Below, piece by piece: positions 1 to 8,627 of a stretch of DNA of 64,000 bases. The DNA comes from Betaproteobacteria bacterium Ga0077523 (GTDB taxonomy: Bacteria > Pseudomonadota > Gammaproteobacteria > Burkholderiales > Ga0077523). The stretch is from NCBI GenBank assembly GCA_001464695.1, contig LNDQ01000120.1:1-64000 (forward strand). The letters run 5' to 3'. The notes under the pieces were generated by a model. That model worked only from the letters and a program-made list of their open reading frames with translations, ran no database searches and was not told where the DNA came from. A program made the translations under genes and the position numbers. Numbering within the stretch: the stretch's first letter is position 1; every line of letters starts with the position of its first letter.

Positions 1-986
1 CCATTGGGATTCCACGCGAAGCCGTAGTCGCCACCCGGCAGCACCCGCACACCGCGGCGCTGGAGATTCTTCATGTTGGCGATGCCGCGTTCGAGCTCAT
101 GGTCGAGGCCGCGCTCTTTGCCCATGGCCGTGGTGATGCCCCACGGTGAAGCCTCGTACAACGTCGTGTAGGTATGGCCGAGCGTAGGTGCCACGAAGAC
201 CCGATCCTTCTCGGCCTCGATCGCCGCGCAGGCCTCGTCGTCGATCAGGTTCGCATGGAACAGGATGGTGACACCCTGCCGCAAGGCCATGCGGATCGAC
301 GCGTCATTTCGGCAATGGGCAGCGACGCGCTTGCCGTGCGCATGCGCCACTTCGCAGACGGCTTCGACTTCCGCCTCGGTCATCACAGTGGCGCGCGAAG
401 GCGAAGCGGCGGTACCCGCATCGCCCGAGATGTTGATCTTCAACGTGTCCACGCCCTCGCGGACCATTTCGCGCGAGAAGCGGCGGAACTCGGACGGACC
501 GTCCAGCACCTCGGCAAAATTCTGGCGGTAGAGGTGGCTCAGCCGGACATCGCCCAACCCGGCCGTAACCGTCATCTCAGGGCTGGCGGCGAGAGTGCGC
601 GGTCCGACCACATCCCCGCTGTCGATGGCGCTGCGCAGCGCCACGTCCAGGCGCGGCTTGGATGAGGCTGCGCTCGCGCAGCTCGTGAAGCCCGCGTCGA
701 GCAACCGGCGCGCGTTGATGGCGGTTCGCAGCATGTGCTCCTCAGGCGGCACGAAGCCGAGATCGACGGAGCGCGCCATGTCGAGGAAGCTCAGGTGCGA
801 GTGGGCTTCGATGAGGCCAGGCATCAGCGTGCCGCCTTGGCCATTTACGATCCGCACGCCTGATGCGGCGATGGCGTCTGCGGAGACGCGTTCGATGCGT
901 TCACCTTCGATGAGCACGCTACCCGAGTACGGCGGGGCACCGGTGCCGTCGAGGATGGTGACGTTGGTGAAGAGGGTGCGGTCCAC
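1..986 (-). CDS. Amidohydrolase family protein, paralogue A (3' end cut by window edge)
   Basis: This is a metal-dependent amidohydrolase of the imidazolonepropionase/Xaa-Pro dipeptidase-like group. The start is taken as GTG (V-D-R-T-L-F-T-N-V), because an in-frame stop lies shortly upstream. Visible motifs are the N-terminal beta-sandwich (ILDGTGAPPYSG), the metal-binding LIEAHSHLSF, a second-shell segment RVAAHCRND and the end motif GGDYGFAWNP, where the window stops. It is collinear along its whole length with the complete paralogue on the same strand near 3-4 kb. That paralogue shows that only about 100 C-terminal residues are missing here. The substrate cannot be told from sequence. The gene is absent from the ORF track because it starts with GTG and runs off the edge. 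Confidence 0.85.
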   Translation of the reverse strand, partial: MDRTLFTNVTILDGTGAPPYSGSVLIEGERIERVSADAIAASGVRIVNGQGGTLMPGLIEAHSHLSFLDMARSVDLGFVPPEEHMLRTAINARRLLDAGFTSCASAASSKPRLDVALRSAIDSGDVVGPRTLAASPEMTVTAGLGDVRLSHLYRQNFAEVLDGPSEFRRFSREMVREGVDTLKINISGDAGTAASPSRATVMTEAEVEAVCEVAHAHGKRVAAHCRNDASIRMALRQGVTILFHANLIDDEACAAIEAEKDRVFVAPTLGHTYTTLYEASPWGITTAMGKERGLDHELERGIANMKNLQRRGVRVLPGGDYGFAWNPN

Positions 987-1054
987 GGTGTGACGGAGTA
1001 TCGCGGTTGCTCGAGATCAACATTCTGCCTGCATCGCTGCCCCTGGCGGACACC

Positions 1055-1150
1055 TGCCCCCACCCCAACCCTCCCCCGGCATAGCCGGGGGAGGGAGCAG
1101 TACACCCCTTCCCCCACGCGACCGCGTGGGGGAAGGCTGGGATGGGGGCA
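1055..1150. repeat. MITE/REP-like palindromic element, copy 1
   Basis: The element has complementary G/C-run ends (TGCCCCCACCCCAACC at the left, GGCTGGGATGGGGGC at the right). They enclose two strong hairpins, CTCCCCCGGC-ATA-GCCGGGGGAG and CTTCCCCCACGC-GACC-GCGTGGGGGAAG. A related element lies immediately downstream of the next gene. No coding content. The layout is that of a non-autonomous REP/REPIN element. Confidence 0.8.
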
Positions 1151-1428
1151 AGCCATCGTCGAAGACCACCGCAACACCTCCCCCCACCACCCACGTCGTG
1201 CATCGACGACCATGTCGTTTCTCTCTGGCGTCACGCAGGAGCACGCATCTCACATCCATCGCATGCAGGTCGTTGCACGACGACACATTGGCTACGCCGT
1301 GTCGTTCATGCCGCAATCGAAATGCCATGCAATTAGACAGTTCCACCGCATGGTCGCGAACTTGCGTTGGCGAGCGCTGATGCGACGTTCCCGGTCCGGA
1401 CGGCGCGATCGGGTCAGGGAGGGCTACC
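1151..1428. other. Non-coding stretch upstream of the di-heme gene
   Basis: The short ORFs here overlap in several frames and show no recognisable protein. A good ribosome-binding site (GGGAGG, 6 bases before the ATG) belongs to the following di-heme gene. No convincing promoter hexamers were found. Confidence 0.5.
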
Positions 1429-2793
1429 ATGAAAAGCATGATCGCAGCAGCGTTGCTGGCGTCGACGTTCGCCGGTGTCCTGATGTTGCAGATCGACATC
1501 GCGTTCTCGGGTGACCCGTCAGCGCGAGACCCCGGCGTGCGCGCCGGCCTGGCAGATGCCGGCGGCATCCTGCCCACTGCGAGTCGTTCGCAGCAGCAGT
1601 ACTTCGACGTCGGTCGCGAGGACTTCATGGAAGTGGAGACGGTCGACGAAGGCATGGGACCGCGCATGAACCTCGACAGTTGCGGCGGCTGTCACAGCCA
1701 GCCCGCGATCGGCGGAACGAGCCCGGCCATCAATCCACAGAAGCTCTTTGCGAGCGGTGGTGCCGACCATGTCCCGCCGTTCATCACAGCCGATGGCCCG
1801 ATCCGCGAGGCGCGCTTCATCCGCAATGCGGACGGCACGCCCGATGGCGGGGTGCACGCACTGTTCACCATCACCGGACGCGCCGGCGCTGGCGGCTGCA
1901 GCCTGGCGCAGCCCGACTTCGCGAAGGCGCTTGCCAACGGCAACGTGATCTTCCGTATCCCGACACCGCTATTCGGTGCCGGACTGATGGAACAGGTTCC
2001 GGATAGCGCCATCCTCGCGAACCAGGCGGCGAATCAGACGACCAAGCGCGCCCTGGGCATCCGCGGCCGGGCGAACTTCCAGGTGGCGGGCCGCGCGATC
2101 ACGGGCCAGGGCAACAAGAACGGCAACGACGGCACCATCTCGCGCTTCGGCTGGAAGGCACAGAACAAATCGCTGCTGCTGTTCTCGGGCGAGGCCTACA
2201 ACGTCGAGATGGGCATCAGCAACGAGCTGTTCCAGACCGAGCGCGACGAGACGCCGGAATGCCAGTACACGACCGTGCCCAACGACGTGACCAACACCGA
2301 CGCGACCTCACCGCTCGATGCCTTCAGCGGCGTGGAGAAGTTCGCGTTCTTCATGCGGTTCCTGGATGCCCCGAAGCCTTCGCCCGATACGCCCGGCGGC
2401 ACCACTTCCATCGCACGCGGTCGCGCGGCCTTCGCCAATGTAGGCTGTGCCTACTGTCACACGCCGAGCTTCGTCACTTCGAAGTCTTCGGTGCCGGCCT
2501 TGAGTGAGAAGGCGGTGAATCTGTATTCCGACATGCTGGTGCACGATATGGGCACAGGCCTCGCGGATGGCATCACCCAGGGCGAAGCGGGACCGCGCGA
2601 GTTCCGCACCGCACCCTTGTGGGGCGTGGGGCAGCGCATCTTCTTCCTGCACGACGGCCGGACCAGCGATCTGCAGACGGCGGTCCGTGCCCATGCGAGC
2701 AATGGGTCGGAAGCGAATGTCGTGGTGCGGAACTACGGCAATCTGACCGAGAGGCAGAAGCAGGATCTGCTCAATTTTCTGAGGTCGTTGTAG
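1429..2793 (+). CDS. Di-heme oxidoreductase / DUF1111 ('thiol oxidoreductase-like') c-type cytochrome
   Basis: This 454-aa exported protein belongs to the DUF1111 di-haem family, related to di-heme peroxidases of the MauG/CcpA type. Residues 1-28 form a signal peptide. Heme 1 is CGGCH at about residue 85 and heme 2 is CAYCH at about residue 342. The C-terminal family signature is present (LWGVGQRIFFLHDGR, then a distal TAVRAH). It probably works in the periplasm on electron transfer or oxidation; the substrate is unknown. It is transcribed against its neighbours and sits between two REP-like repeats and two amidohydrolase paralogues, so it looks like an inserted cassette. The start is supported by GGGAGG upstream. 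Confidence 0.88.
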   Translation: MKSMIAAALLASTFAGVLMLQIDIAFSGDPSARDPGVRAGLADAGGILPTASRSQQQYFDVGREDFMEVETVDEGMGPRMNLDSCGGCHSQPAIGGTSPAINPQKLFASGGADHVPPFITADGPIREARFIRNADGTPDGGVHALFTITGRAGAGGCSLAQPDFAKALANGNVIFRIPTPLFGAGLMEQVPDSAILANQAANQTTKRALGIRGRANFQVAGRAITGQGNKNGNDGTISRFGWKAQNKSLLLFSGEAYNVEMGISNELFQTERDETPECQYTTVPNDVTNTDATSPLDAFSGVEKFAFFMRFLDAPKPSPDTPGGTTSIARGRAAFANVGCAYCHTPSFVTSKSSVPALSEKAVNLYSDMLVHDMGTGLADGITQGEAGPREFRTAPLWGVGQRIFFLHDGRTSDLQTAVRAHASNGSEANVVVRNYGNLTERQKQDLLNFLRSL

Positions 2794-2804
2794 CAGAGCA
2801 CCGT

Positions 2805-2930
2805 TGCCCCGATCCCAGCCTTCCCCCGACGAAGTCGGGGGAAAGGGTGTACATCCCCTCCCCCGGCTTTGCCGGGGGGATGTACGGCTCCTTCCCCCAC
2901 CTTCGGTGGGGGAAGGTTGGGATGGGGGCC
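2805..2930. repeat. MITE/REP-like palindromic element, copy 2
   Basis: Three hairpins in series: CCCCCGAC-GAA-GTCGGGGG, then TACATCCCC..GGGGGATGTA around CCCGGC-TTT-GCCGGG, then CTTCCCCCACC-TTC-GGTGGGGGAAG. The ends GATCCCAGCC and GGTTGGGATGGGGG are inverted repeats matching the right end of copy 1. It may also terminate transcription of the convergent genes on both sides. Confidence 0.8.
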
Positions 2931-2951
2931 GCGGCCGTCGCAGAACTACTC

Positions 2952-4229
2952 CTAAGCCGTCTGCCTCTGCGCCTCTTGCCGCGCCACCGGCGCCTTGTGG
3001 AACGCGCCGTCCTTCATGATCGCCAGCAGCTTCGTCGCATCCTGCAGGATCGCCACATTGGCGAGCGGATTGCCGTCCACCAGGATGATATCCGCGAGGA
3101 AGCCCGGCTTCACCTGACCGAGTTCGTTCTCCAGCATCATGATCTCGCCGCCCAGCTTCGTCGCAGCCATGATCGCCTCCATCGGCGAAAAGCCCAGCAG
3201 GTTCACGAAGTGTTCGATGTCACGGGCATTGGTGCCGATGGGATTCCAGGCGAAGCCGTAGTCGCCACCCGGCAGGATGCGCACGCCGCGCCGCTTCAGT
3301 TCCTTCATGTTGCGGATGCCGGTCTCGAGCTCGCGCCGCACGCCCATGCTCTCGGCGATCTCGGTCGTGAGGCCCCACTTGCCGGCCTCGTTCAGGGTCG
3401 TGTAGTTGATGCCGAGGGTGGGGGCGACGAAGCACCAGTCTTTCGCGGCTTCGAGTTGCGCACAGGCTTCGTCGTCGACCAGCGTCGCGTGGTAGATCAC
3501 CTTGACGCCGTGCTTCAACGCGAGCTTCACTGACTTCGCGCTCCGGCAATGCGCCGCGACGCGCTTGTCGTGCATCTGCGCCACTTCGCAGACGGCGGCG
3601 ATCTCCGCTTCGGTCATGACGGTCTGATGCGCGCGCGCGTGAGGCACGAACTCGTCACCGGAAGGGTTGATCTTCAGGGTATCCACACCCTCCCGCACCA
3701 TTTCGCGCGCCGTCTTGCGGAACTCGTCCGCCCCGTCGCAGACGATGGCGAAAGTCTCGCGATGCATGTGGCGCAAGCGCACGTCGCCGAGGCCGGCGGT
3801 CGGCGCCAGTTCGGGGCTCGCGGCGCGCGTCCGCGGCCCGGGGAAGTCGCCGGCATCGATGGCGTTGCGCAGCACGATATCGAGGCGGGCCTTGGCCGCT
3901 GCCGCACTGTTACAGGCGGTGAACCCCTGATCGAGCATCTTCTTCGCGTTCTTGACCGAACGCAGGATGTGTTCTTCCGGCGGCACGAACCCGAGCGATT
4001 CCAGGTCTGACGTATCGAGGAACGTGAGGTGCGAGTGCGATTCGATGAGACCCGGCATCAAGGTCGCCCCCATGCCGTCGACGATGGTGGCGCCTTCGGC
4101 CGCAATCGGTGTGCCCTGCGGCGCCACGGCCTTGATGCGGTTGCCCTCGATCAACGCGGAACCGGCGTAGGGCGGCGCACCGGTGCAATCGAGCACGTTG
4201 ACATTCCTGAACAGCGTTCTTGTAGCCAT
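2952..4229 (-). CDS. Amidohydrolase family protein, paralogue B
   Basis: Complete 425-aa cytoplasmic amidohydrolase (TIM-barrel, two-domain fold). The order of motifs is NVNVLDCTGAPPYAGS (N-terminal strand domain), LIESHSHLTF (metal ligands), a lysine-containing VDTLKINPSGDEF, RVAAHCRSAKSV, VIYHATLVDDEAC, LPGGDYGFAWNP and the C-terminal LADIILVDGNPL. Together these point to the imidazolonepropionase-like/prolidase-like branch. The start ATG is preceded by GGAGG. It is paralogous to the truncated gene at the left edge, from which it is separated by the opposite-strand di-heme gene. The reaction is probably hydrolysis of a cyclic amide or dipeptide; the substrate is unknown. Confidence 0.88.
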   Translation of the reverse strand: MATRTLFRNVNVLDCTGAPPYAGSALIEGNRIKAVAPQGTPIAAEGATIVDGMGATLMPGLIESHSHLTFLDTSDLESLGFVPPEEHILRSVKNAKKMLDQGFTACNSAAAAKARLDIVLRNAIDAGDFPGPRTRAASPELAPTAGLGDVRLRHMHRETFAIVCDGADEFRKTAREMVREGVDTLKINPSGDEFVPHARAHQTVMTEAEIAAVCEVAQMHDKRVAAHCRSAKSVKLALKHGVKVIYHATLVDDEACAQLEAAKDWCFVAPTLGINYTTLNEAGKWGLTTEIAESMGVRRELETGIRNMKELKRRGVRILPGGDYGFAWNPIGTNARDIEHFVNLLGFSPMEAIMAATKLGGEIMMLENELGQVKPGFLADIILVDGNPLANVAILQDATKLLAIMKDGAFHKAPVARQEAQRQTA

Positions 4230-4275
4230 GACTCCTCCGGTCGTAGGTCAGGTCGGCGCGTCCGGGGCGCGCCAC

Positions 4276-4713
4276 TCAGAAGAATACGCCTACCGTCACC
4301 AGGAAGCCGGCACGGTAGTAGAACACCAGGTCGGACGTGAAACGCTTGCCGGACACTCCCACGGTGGGCAGCACCATCGGCGCGATGCCGTACTCGTTCC
4401 ACGGGATGTTGTCGTCGTACTCGCCCTTGTATCCATGCACGAGACCGCCGACCAGCTTGACGTGCAGCAGCGGCGCCCGCTCCTCGAGGGGGCGCCAGAG
4501 CTTGCCGCCGTAGAGCATCTGGCTCGGCTGGTCGAAAGAATTGCGAAACGTGGCGGCACCGACGAGCCAGCGCGTGACCCAATGGTATTCCGTAGTGGCG
4601 CCCGTAGATGCCGGTCTGTAGCAGCCAGTGCCGAGGATCAGCGTCGCTGGCCGGGGCTTCCTGCGCAGCGATGCCGAGCAAGCACGCGCAAAGAAGCGCC
4701 GCGAGGCCATCAC
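4276..4713 (-). pseudogene. Frameshifted small exported protein
   Basis: The C-terminal part (LVGAATFRNSFDQPSQ, GGLVHGYKGEYDDNIP, YGIAPMVLPTVGV) matches my recollection of a conserved ~150-aa proteobacterial exported protein, sometimes mislabelled as a sn-glycerol-3-phosphate transporter. The expected N-terminal part (a hydrophobic leader ending LLGIAAQ, then HWLLQTGIYGRHY) lies in a different reading frame. The frames join around 4585-4600, where about ten residues usually present appear to be missing. The ATG used by the ORF track is in the downstream frame and would give no signal peptide. I therefore call it a disrupted gene. A sequencing indel is the alternative, though the missing residues argue for a real deletion. 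Confidence 0.55.
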
Positions 4714-4734
4714 GGTCCGCGCGGGTGCGTGCGC

Positions 4735-5499
4735 TCAGGTGCGCTTCAGGTCCGAAGCACCGAGGAAGATCCGGTTCCATGTGGGACTGATCAGGATCTC
4801 GTTGACGCAGGCGTGGGGCGGCATCTCCGCCACGAAGCGGATGGTGCGGCCGAGATCATCCGGCTGCAGCATCTTCGCGCGGTCTTCTGCCGAGGGCGGT
4901 ATCGGGCGCTTGTCCATGATGGGCGTGGCGACCTCGGCGGGGCAGATGGCGCAGGCACGGATGCCGTTGATGCACTCTTCCTGATTCAGGTGCGCCGTCA
5001 TCGCGATCACGGCGTGCTTGGCGGCGTTGTAGGCCGGCCCGGTCATGTAGGTGTCGAAGCGGCCCGACCACGACGAGATGTTGATCACGAGGCCGTCCTT
5101 GCGGCTGCGCATGGACGGCAGCACGGCCGCGATGCAGTAGTAGCTGCCATCGAGATTGACGCGAATCACCTCGTTCCAGCCGGCGATCGTCTGGTTCTTC
5201 CAGAACCGCGTCGGCACGTTGAGGCCGGCGCTGTTGACGAGAATGTCGACGCGGCCATGGCGGCCGAGGATGGCATCGGTCAACCCGGCAACGGCGTCCG
5301 AATCGCTCACGTCCAGCGCTTCGGTCTCGACCCGGGCGCCCTTCGCCCGCAACTTGGCGGCCTCGGCTTCCAGCACGCCCTTGCGACGGCCGGACATCAC
5401 TACCGTAGCGCCGGCGTCCGCCAATGCTTGAGCACCGGCCAGGCCGATGCCCGTCCCTGCCCCGGTCACCCAGGCGATTTTTCCCGACAGCGTGGCCAT
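4735..5499 (-). CDS. SDR family NAD(P)-dependent oxidoreductase
   Basis: This 254-aa protein is a classical short-chain dehydrogenase. It has the glycine-rich cofactor loop TGAGTGIG near the N-terminus, the NSAG motif (LVNSAGLN), a catalytic Ser in ISSWSG and YNAAK (the Tyr-xxx-Lys active site). Arg after the second strand (SGRRKG) suggests NADP. The substrate is unknown. It is divergent from the permease gene, with which it shares the ~180-bp upstream region. Confidence 0.9.
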   Translation of the reverse strand: MATLSGKIAWVTGAGTGIGLAGAQALADAGATVVMSGRRKGVLEAEAAKLRAKGARVETEALDVSDSDAVAGLTDAILGRHGRVDILVNSAGLNVPTRFWKNQTIAGWNEVIRVNLDGSYYCIAAVLPSMRSRKDGLVINISSWSGRFDTYMTGPAYNAAKHAVIAMTAHLNQEECINGIRACAICPAEVATPIMDKRPIPPSAEDRAKMLQPDDLGRTIRFVAEMPPHACVNEILISPTWNRIFLGASDLKRT

Positions 5500-5680
5500 T
5501 CCCTCCCCTTCCTCGGCGTTATTGACATTTCCCCCGGATCATACCCTCGCGTCATCAGGACGGTTGCCCGGGGCCGGCTCGTTCACCCATACTCCGGGGC
5601 GGTCCCACCAAGGGGTGCAGTCGACAAGCCCGAAATCGCCACGGAAGACCCGTTCCAACCCATACAGGAGACTATGGCAA

Positions 5681-7213
5681 ATGGAAAAGAGGAAAGTAGG
5701 CAACGTCGAATATCACGAAGCCGGCGCCGATTACTTCGCCAAGCGCGAGCTGCGAAAACACGCACGCGTATGGTCGCTCTGGGCCCTGGGGGTGGGCGCA
5801 GTGATCTCGGGCCATTTCTCGGGCTGGAACTTCGGTTTGGCGGCGGGCGGGTTCGGCGGGCTGTTCTTCGCCGCCATGATCATCGGGCTGATGTACGTCT
5901 GCCTGTGCTTCTGCCTGGCCGAGATGTCGCCGGCATTGCCGCACACGGGCGGCGCCTACTCGTTCGCTCGCAGCGCGATGGGGCCATGGGGTGGCTTCGT
6001 CACGGGGCTCGCGGAGAACATCGAGTACGTGCTGACACCGGCGGTGATCGTGTTCTTCATCGGTGCGTACCTGGGTGGCATCTTCGAAACGCCTGAGTCG
6101 ATCCAGCCGCTGTGGTGGATCGGCATGTACATCCTGTTCGTCGGCCTCAATCTCATCGGGGTCGAGCTGTCGTTCAAGGTTTCCGTGATCGTCACGCTTC
6201 TGGCACTAGCGGTGCTCGCCATCTTCTGGGCCAGCGCTATCTTCTCGGGCCAGCTCGATTTCTCGCGCTGGGCACTCAACATCGGCGTGGGGGATGATGG
6301 CAGCATCGTCGAACTCGCCGAGGGCGGTGGCGCGTTCCTGCCGTTGGGGATGAAGGGCATTCTCGCGGCCATGCCGTTCGCCGTGTGGCTGTATCTCGCG
6401 ATCGAGCAACTGCCGCTCGCTGCGGAAGAGTCGCACGATCCGAAGCGCGACATGCCGAAGGGCCTGCTGCTGGGTATTGCCACGCTGCTGTTCTCGGCCT
6501 TCATGGTGCTCTTCCTCAACTCGAGCATCCCGGTGAAGGGCGGCGACCCCGTCGCCAGCGGCGCCTTCTACCTCGGCAGTTCCGGCGAGCCGCTGCTCGA
6601 CGGCTTCCGCGCGTTGTACGGCACCGGGGCGGCGAAACTGCTCTCGCTGTGCGCCGTGATCGGATTGATCGCGAGTTTCCACACAATCATCTTCGCGTTC
6701 GGCCGACAGATCTATTCTCTGTCGCGCGCCGGCTATTTCCCGTCCAAGCTGTCGGAAACCCATGGCACGCGCAAGGTGCCGCACATGGCCTTGATCGCAG
6801 GTGCGGTGCTCGGCTTCGCCGTGATGATGTCGGTGTATCTCATCAAGGGCGAGGGTGCCGGCGCGTTCATCGGCGCTCAGCTCCTCAACATGGCGGTGTT
6901 CGGCGCGATGATCTCGTACGCGCTGCAGGCGATCGCGTTCATCATGTTGCGCAGCCGGCTGCCTAACATCGAGCGGCCCTACCGCAGCCCGTTCGGCGTA
7001 ATCGGCGGCTGGATCGTGGTCGTCATCGCCGCGGTCACGCTGTTCATGCAGTTCCAGGACCCGACCTACCGCGGCGGCGTGATCGGCGTGGCAATCTGGT
7101 ATGCCGTGGGCGTGATCTACTTCGCGCTGGTCGGCCGCAAGAGCCTGGTGTACTCGCCGGAAGAAGACTTCGCGGTCAAGGCGCGAGCCCAGGCGGGACT
7201 CGACAAAGGCTGA
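5681..7213 (+). CDS. APC-superfamily amino acid/ethanolamine permease
   Basis: This 510-aa inner-membrane permease has about 12 hydrophobic helices. The N-terminal region (GVGAVISGHFSGWNFG, MSPALPHTGGAYSFAR, AENIEYVLTPAV) closely resembles the ethanolamine permease (Eat) subgroup of the APC superfamily. The start was moved from the ORF-track position to the ATG of MEKRKVGNVEY, because CAGGAG sits 10 bases before it and the upstream part of the frame is not protein-like. The last ~100 bases of the gene are duplicated 2.75 kb downstream (see repeat entries). Without an adjacent ethanolamine lyase, the exact substrate is inferred only from similarity. Confidence 0.82.
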   Translation: MEKRKVGNVEYHEAGADYFAKRELRKHARVWSLWALGVGAVISGHFSGWNFGLAAGGFGGLFFAAMIIGLMYVCLCFCLAEMSPALPHTGGAYSFARSAMGPWGGFVTGLAENIEYVLTPAVIVFFIGAYLGGIFETPESIQPLWWIGMYILFVGLNLIGVELSFKVSVIVTLLALAVLAIFWASAIFSGQLDFSRWALNIGVGDDGSIVELAEGGGAFLPLGMKGILAAMPFAVWLYLAIEQLPLAAEESHDPKRDMPKGLLLGIATLLFSAFMVLFLNSSIPVKGGDPVASGAFYLGSSGEPLLDGFRALYGTGAAKLLSLCAVIGLIASFHTIIFAFGRQIYSLSRAGYFPSKLSETHGTRKVPHMALIAGAVLGFAVMMSVYLIKGEGAGAFIGAQLLNMAVFGAMISYALQAIAFIMLRSRLPNIERPYRSPFGVIGGWIVVVIAAVTLFMQFQDPTYRGGVIGVAIWYAVGVIYFALVGRKSLVYSPEEDFAVKARAQAGLDKG

Positions 7214-7326
7214 TCTCGACGGAGCGGTGAACGCGCGGTTCAGCGCGTTTGCCGCCTGTTCCGCAGCACGGTTGGCAGCATCCACGGCACCCAGCATCAT
7301 GTGGAAGCCGTGGATCATGCCTTCGT
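7114..7326. repeat. Diverged direct repeat, copy 1 (permease 3' end plus hydrolase 3' remnant)
   Basis: The first ~100 bases are the functional 3' end of the permease (GRKSLVYSPEEDFAVKA). The rest is a minus-strand remnant encoding EGMIHGFHMMLGAVDAANRA..., the C-terminus of an HSL-type hydrolase. The same junction recurs at 9863-10074, where the permease part is the remnant and the hydrolase part is intact. By eye the copies are roughly 80-85% identical. Confidence 0.85.
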
Positions 7327-7525
7327 CAAGTCGTTCGGTATGATCCTTGTGGTGCGCTCGGATGTGGAATTCACTGGGAGGATGGTGGAATGCAAGACCT
7401 GCCCCTATTCCACCCTCCTGCCCGAGTCGCCAGCGCCAGGAGTGCGCCAAGGTGCTGGTGTCCCTCGGCCAACGAGCTGGAGTTAGTATAGGATGCATCG
7501 CAATTGCGATGCGACAGGAGCATCT

Positions 7526-7795
7526 ATGAAGACCACGACGATCCCACCCCTTCGGGTATCCGCCGAGCTTCGGTCGGAAGTCGAGCAGTTGCTCGAAGCC
7601 GGCGAGACCCTTTCCGGTTTCGTGGTTGATGCGGTAAACCGCAGTGTTGAGTACCGGAAGTATCGGCGGGAGTTCATCGCGCGAGGTCTCGCCAGTGCCG
7701 ATCGTGCCAGGACGACCGGAGAGTACGTTCCTGCTGCCAAGGTCATCGAGAAGCTGGCGGGCAGACTGAGAAGAGCCAGGAGGCGTGCGGCCTAG
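7526..7795 (+). CDS. YlcI/YnfO-type antitoxin of a RelE-like module
   Basis: This 89-aa protein begins MKTTTIPPLRVSAELRSEVE, typical of the YlcI/YnfO antitoxins (ribbon-helix-helix-like N-terminus). It is followed by a toxin-neutralising tail with the usual EFIARGLASADRARTTGEYV segment. The start was chosen over the ORF-track ATG because CAGGAG lies at the right distance upstream. The toxin gene begins 3 bases after its stop, so the two are co-transcribed and the antitoxin probably autoregulates the promoter. Confidence 0.85.
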   Translation: MKTTTIPPLRVSAELRSEVEQLLEAGETLSGFVVDAVNRSVEYRKYRREFIARGLASADRARTTGEYVPAAKVIEKLAGRLRRARRRAA

Positions 7796-7798
7796 GCG

Positions 7799-8101
7799 GT
7801 GAAACGTTATCGGGTCCGGTTTACGCCTGAGGCAGAAGAGGACTTGCTGCGGCTCTACGAATTCCTGTTGGAGCAAGACCTATCGGCAGCCGAGCGTGCC
7901 CTGGACGCGATTCGGAAAGCCGTGGCGTTCCTGCAGTTCTCCCCCTTTTCCTGTCGCAAGGCACTCTCCGACACACCGTTCCTCCGCGAACTCGTGATCC
8001 CGTTCGGGGGTGCCGGGTACGTCGCATTGTTCGAGGTGGAGGCGGAGGGTATCGTCAGTGTGCTTGCCGTAAGACATCAGCGCGAGGACGACTACTCGTG
8101 A
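7799..8101 (+). CDS. RelE/ParE-family toxin
   Basis: This 100-aa protein begins with GTG (MKRYRVRFTPEAEEDLLRLYEF), the standard RelE/ParE beta-alpha-alpha opening, and ends with the strand LAVRHQREDDY containing the usual C-terminal basic/His residues. It forms a type II toxin-antitoxin pair with the preceding gene. The target (ribosome-bound mRNA for RelE, gyrase for ParE) cannot be decided from sequence. The module lies in the accessory insert bounded by the direct repeats. Confidence 0.87.
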   Translation: MKRYRVRFTPEAEEDLLRLYEFLLEQDLSAAERALDAIRKAVAFLQFSPFSCRKALSDTPFLRELVIPFGGAGYVALFEVEAEGIVSVLAVRHQREDDYS

Positions 8102-8258
8102 GCGACCACGTAACGGACCAAAGGCGATTCGGGGCGGCGAATTTGCGCGTGGCACCGCGCCATCGGAGGAAGAATGGAAGAATGGGGTCTTGCAGTACGA
8201 CATCGATGCGTTTGTGCAAGACTCGCCCACCATCGTCATGCAGGTGAAAGGAAGCGCG

Positions 8259-8627
8259 ATGAACAATCCAGTCGGCTGGTTCGAGATCTACGTTGAAGAC
8301 ATGTCGCGCGCGAGAGCGTTCTACGAAGCTGTGTTTGGAGTGCAGCTCTCGAAGCTCGAAAGTCCAGGAATCGAGATGTGGGCATTTCCAATGAGTGCCG
8401 AGGGCTCCGGGGCGTCTGGTGCGCTCGTCAGGATGCCGGGGTTCTCGTCGGGAGCCAATAGCGTATTGGTCTACTTCAGCTGCACAGATTGCGCAGTTGA
8501 AGCTGCCAAGGTTTCAGAGGCTGGCGGGCGAGTACAGAAGGAGAAAATGTCTATCGGGCAGTACGGCTTCATCGCTCTGGGCATTGATTCTGAGGGCAAC
8601 ATGTTCGGCTTGCACTCGATGCAGTGA
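8259..8627 (+). CDS. VOC (glyoxalase/bleomycin resistance) family protein
   Basis: A 122-aa single-domain VOC protein: GWFEIYVEDMSRARAFYEAVFG opens the first beta-alpha-beta-beta-beta module and SEGNMFGLHSMQ closes the second. The start MNNPVGWFEIYV is chosen over the upstream ATG of the ORF track; AAAGGAAG precedes it. Several metal-ligand positions of true glyoxalase I are not obvious, so the enzymatic role is open. It resembles the small 'VOC family protein' often found near toxin-antitoxin genes or regulators. Confidence 0.85.
   Translation: MNNPVGWFEIYVEDMSRARAFYEAVFGVQLSKLESPGIEMWAFPMSAEGSGASGALVRMPGFSSGANSVLVYFSCTDCAVEAAKVSEAGGRVQKEKMSIGQYGFIALGIDSEGNMFGLHSMQ

Noticed and set aside
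1055-1150. CRISPR array
   Set aside because: Repeats are palindromic and unequal, with no spacers; the CACGAAGGA array also lacks unique spacers.
4183-6096. 637-aa plus-strand ORF
   Set aside because: Crosses the SDR gene antisense and enters the permease in another frame; no domain.
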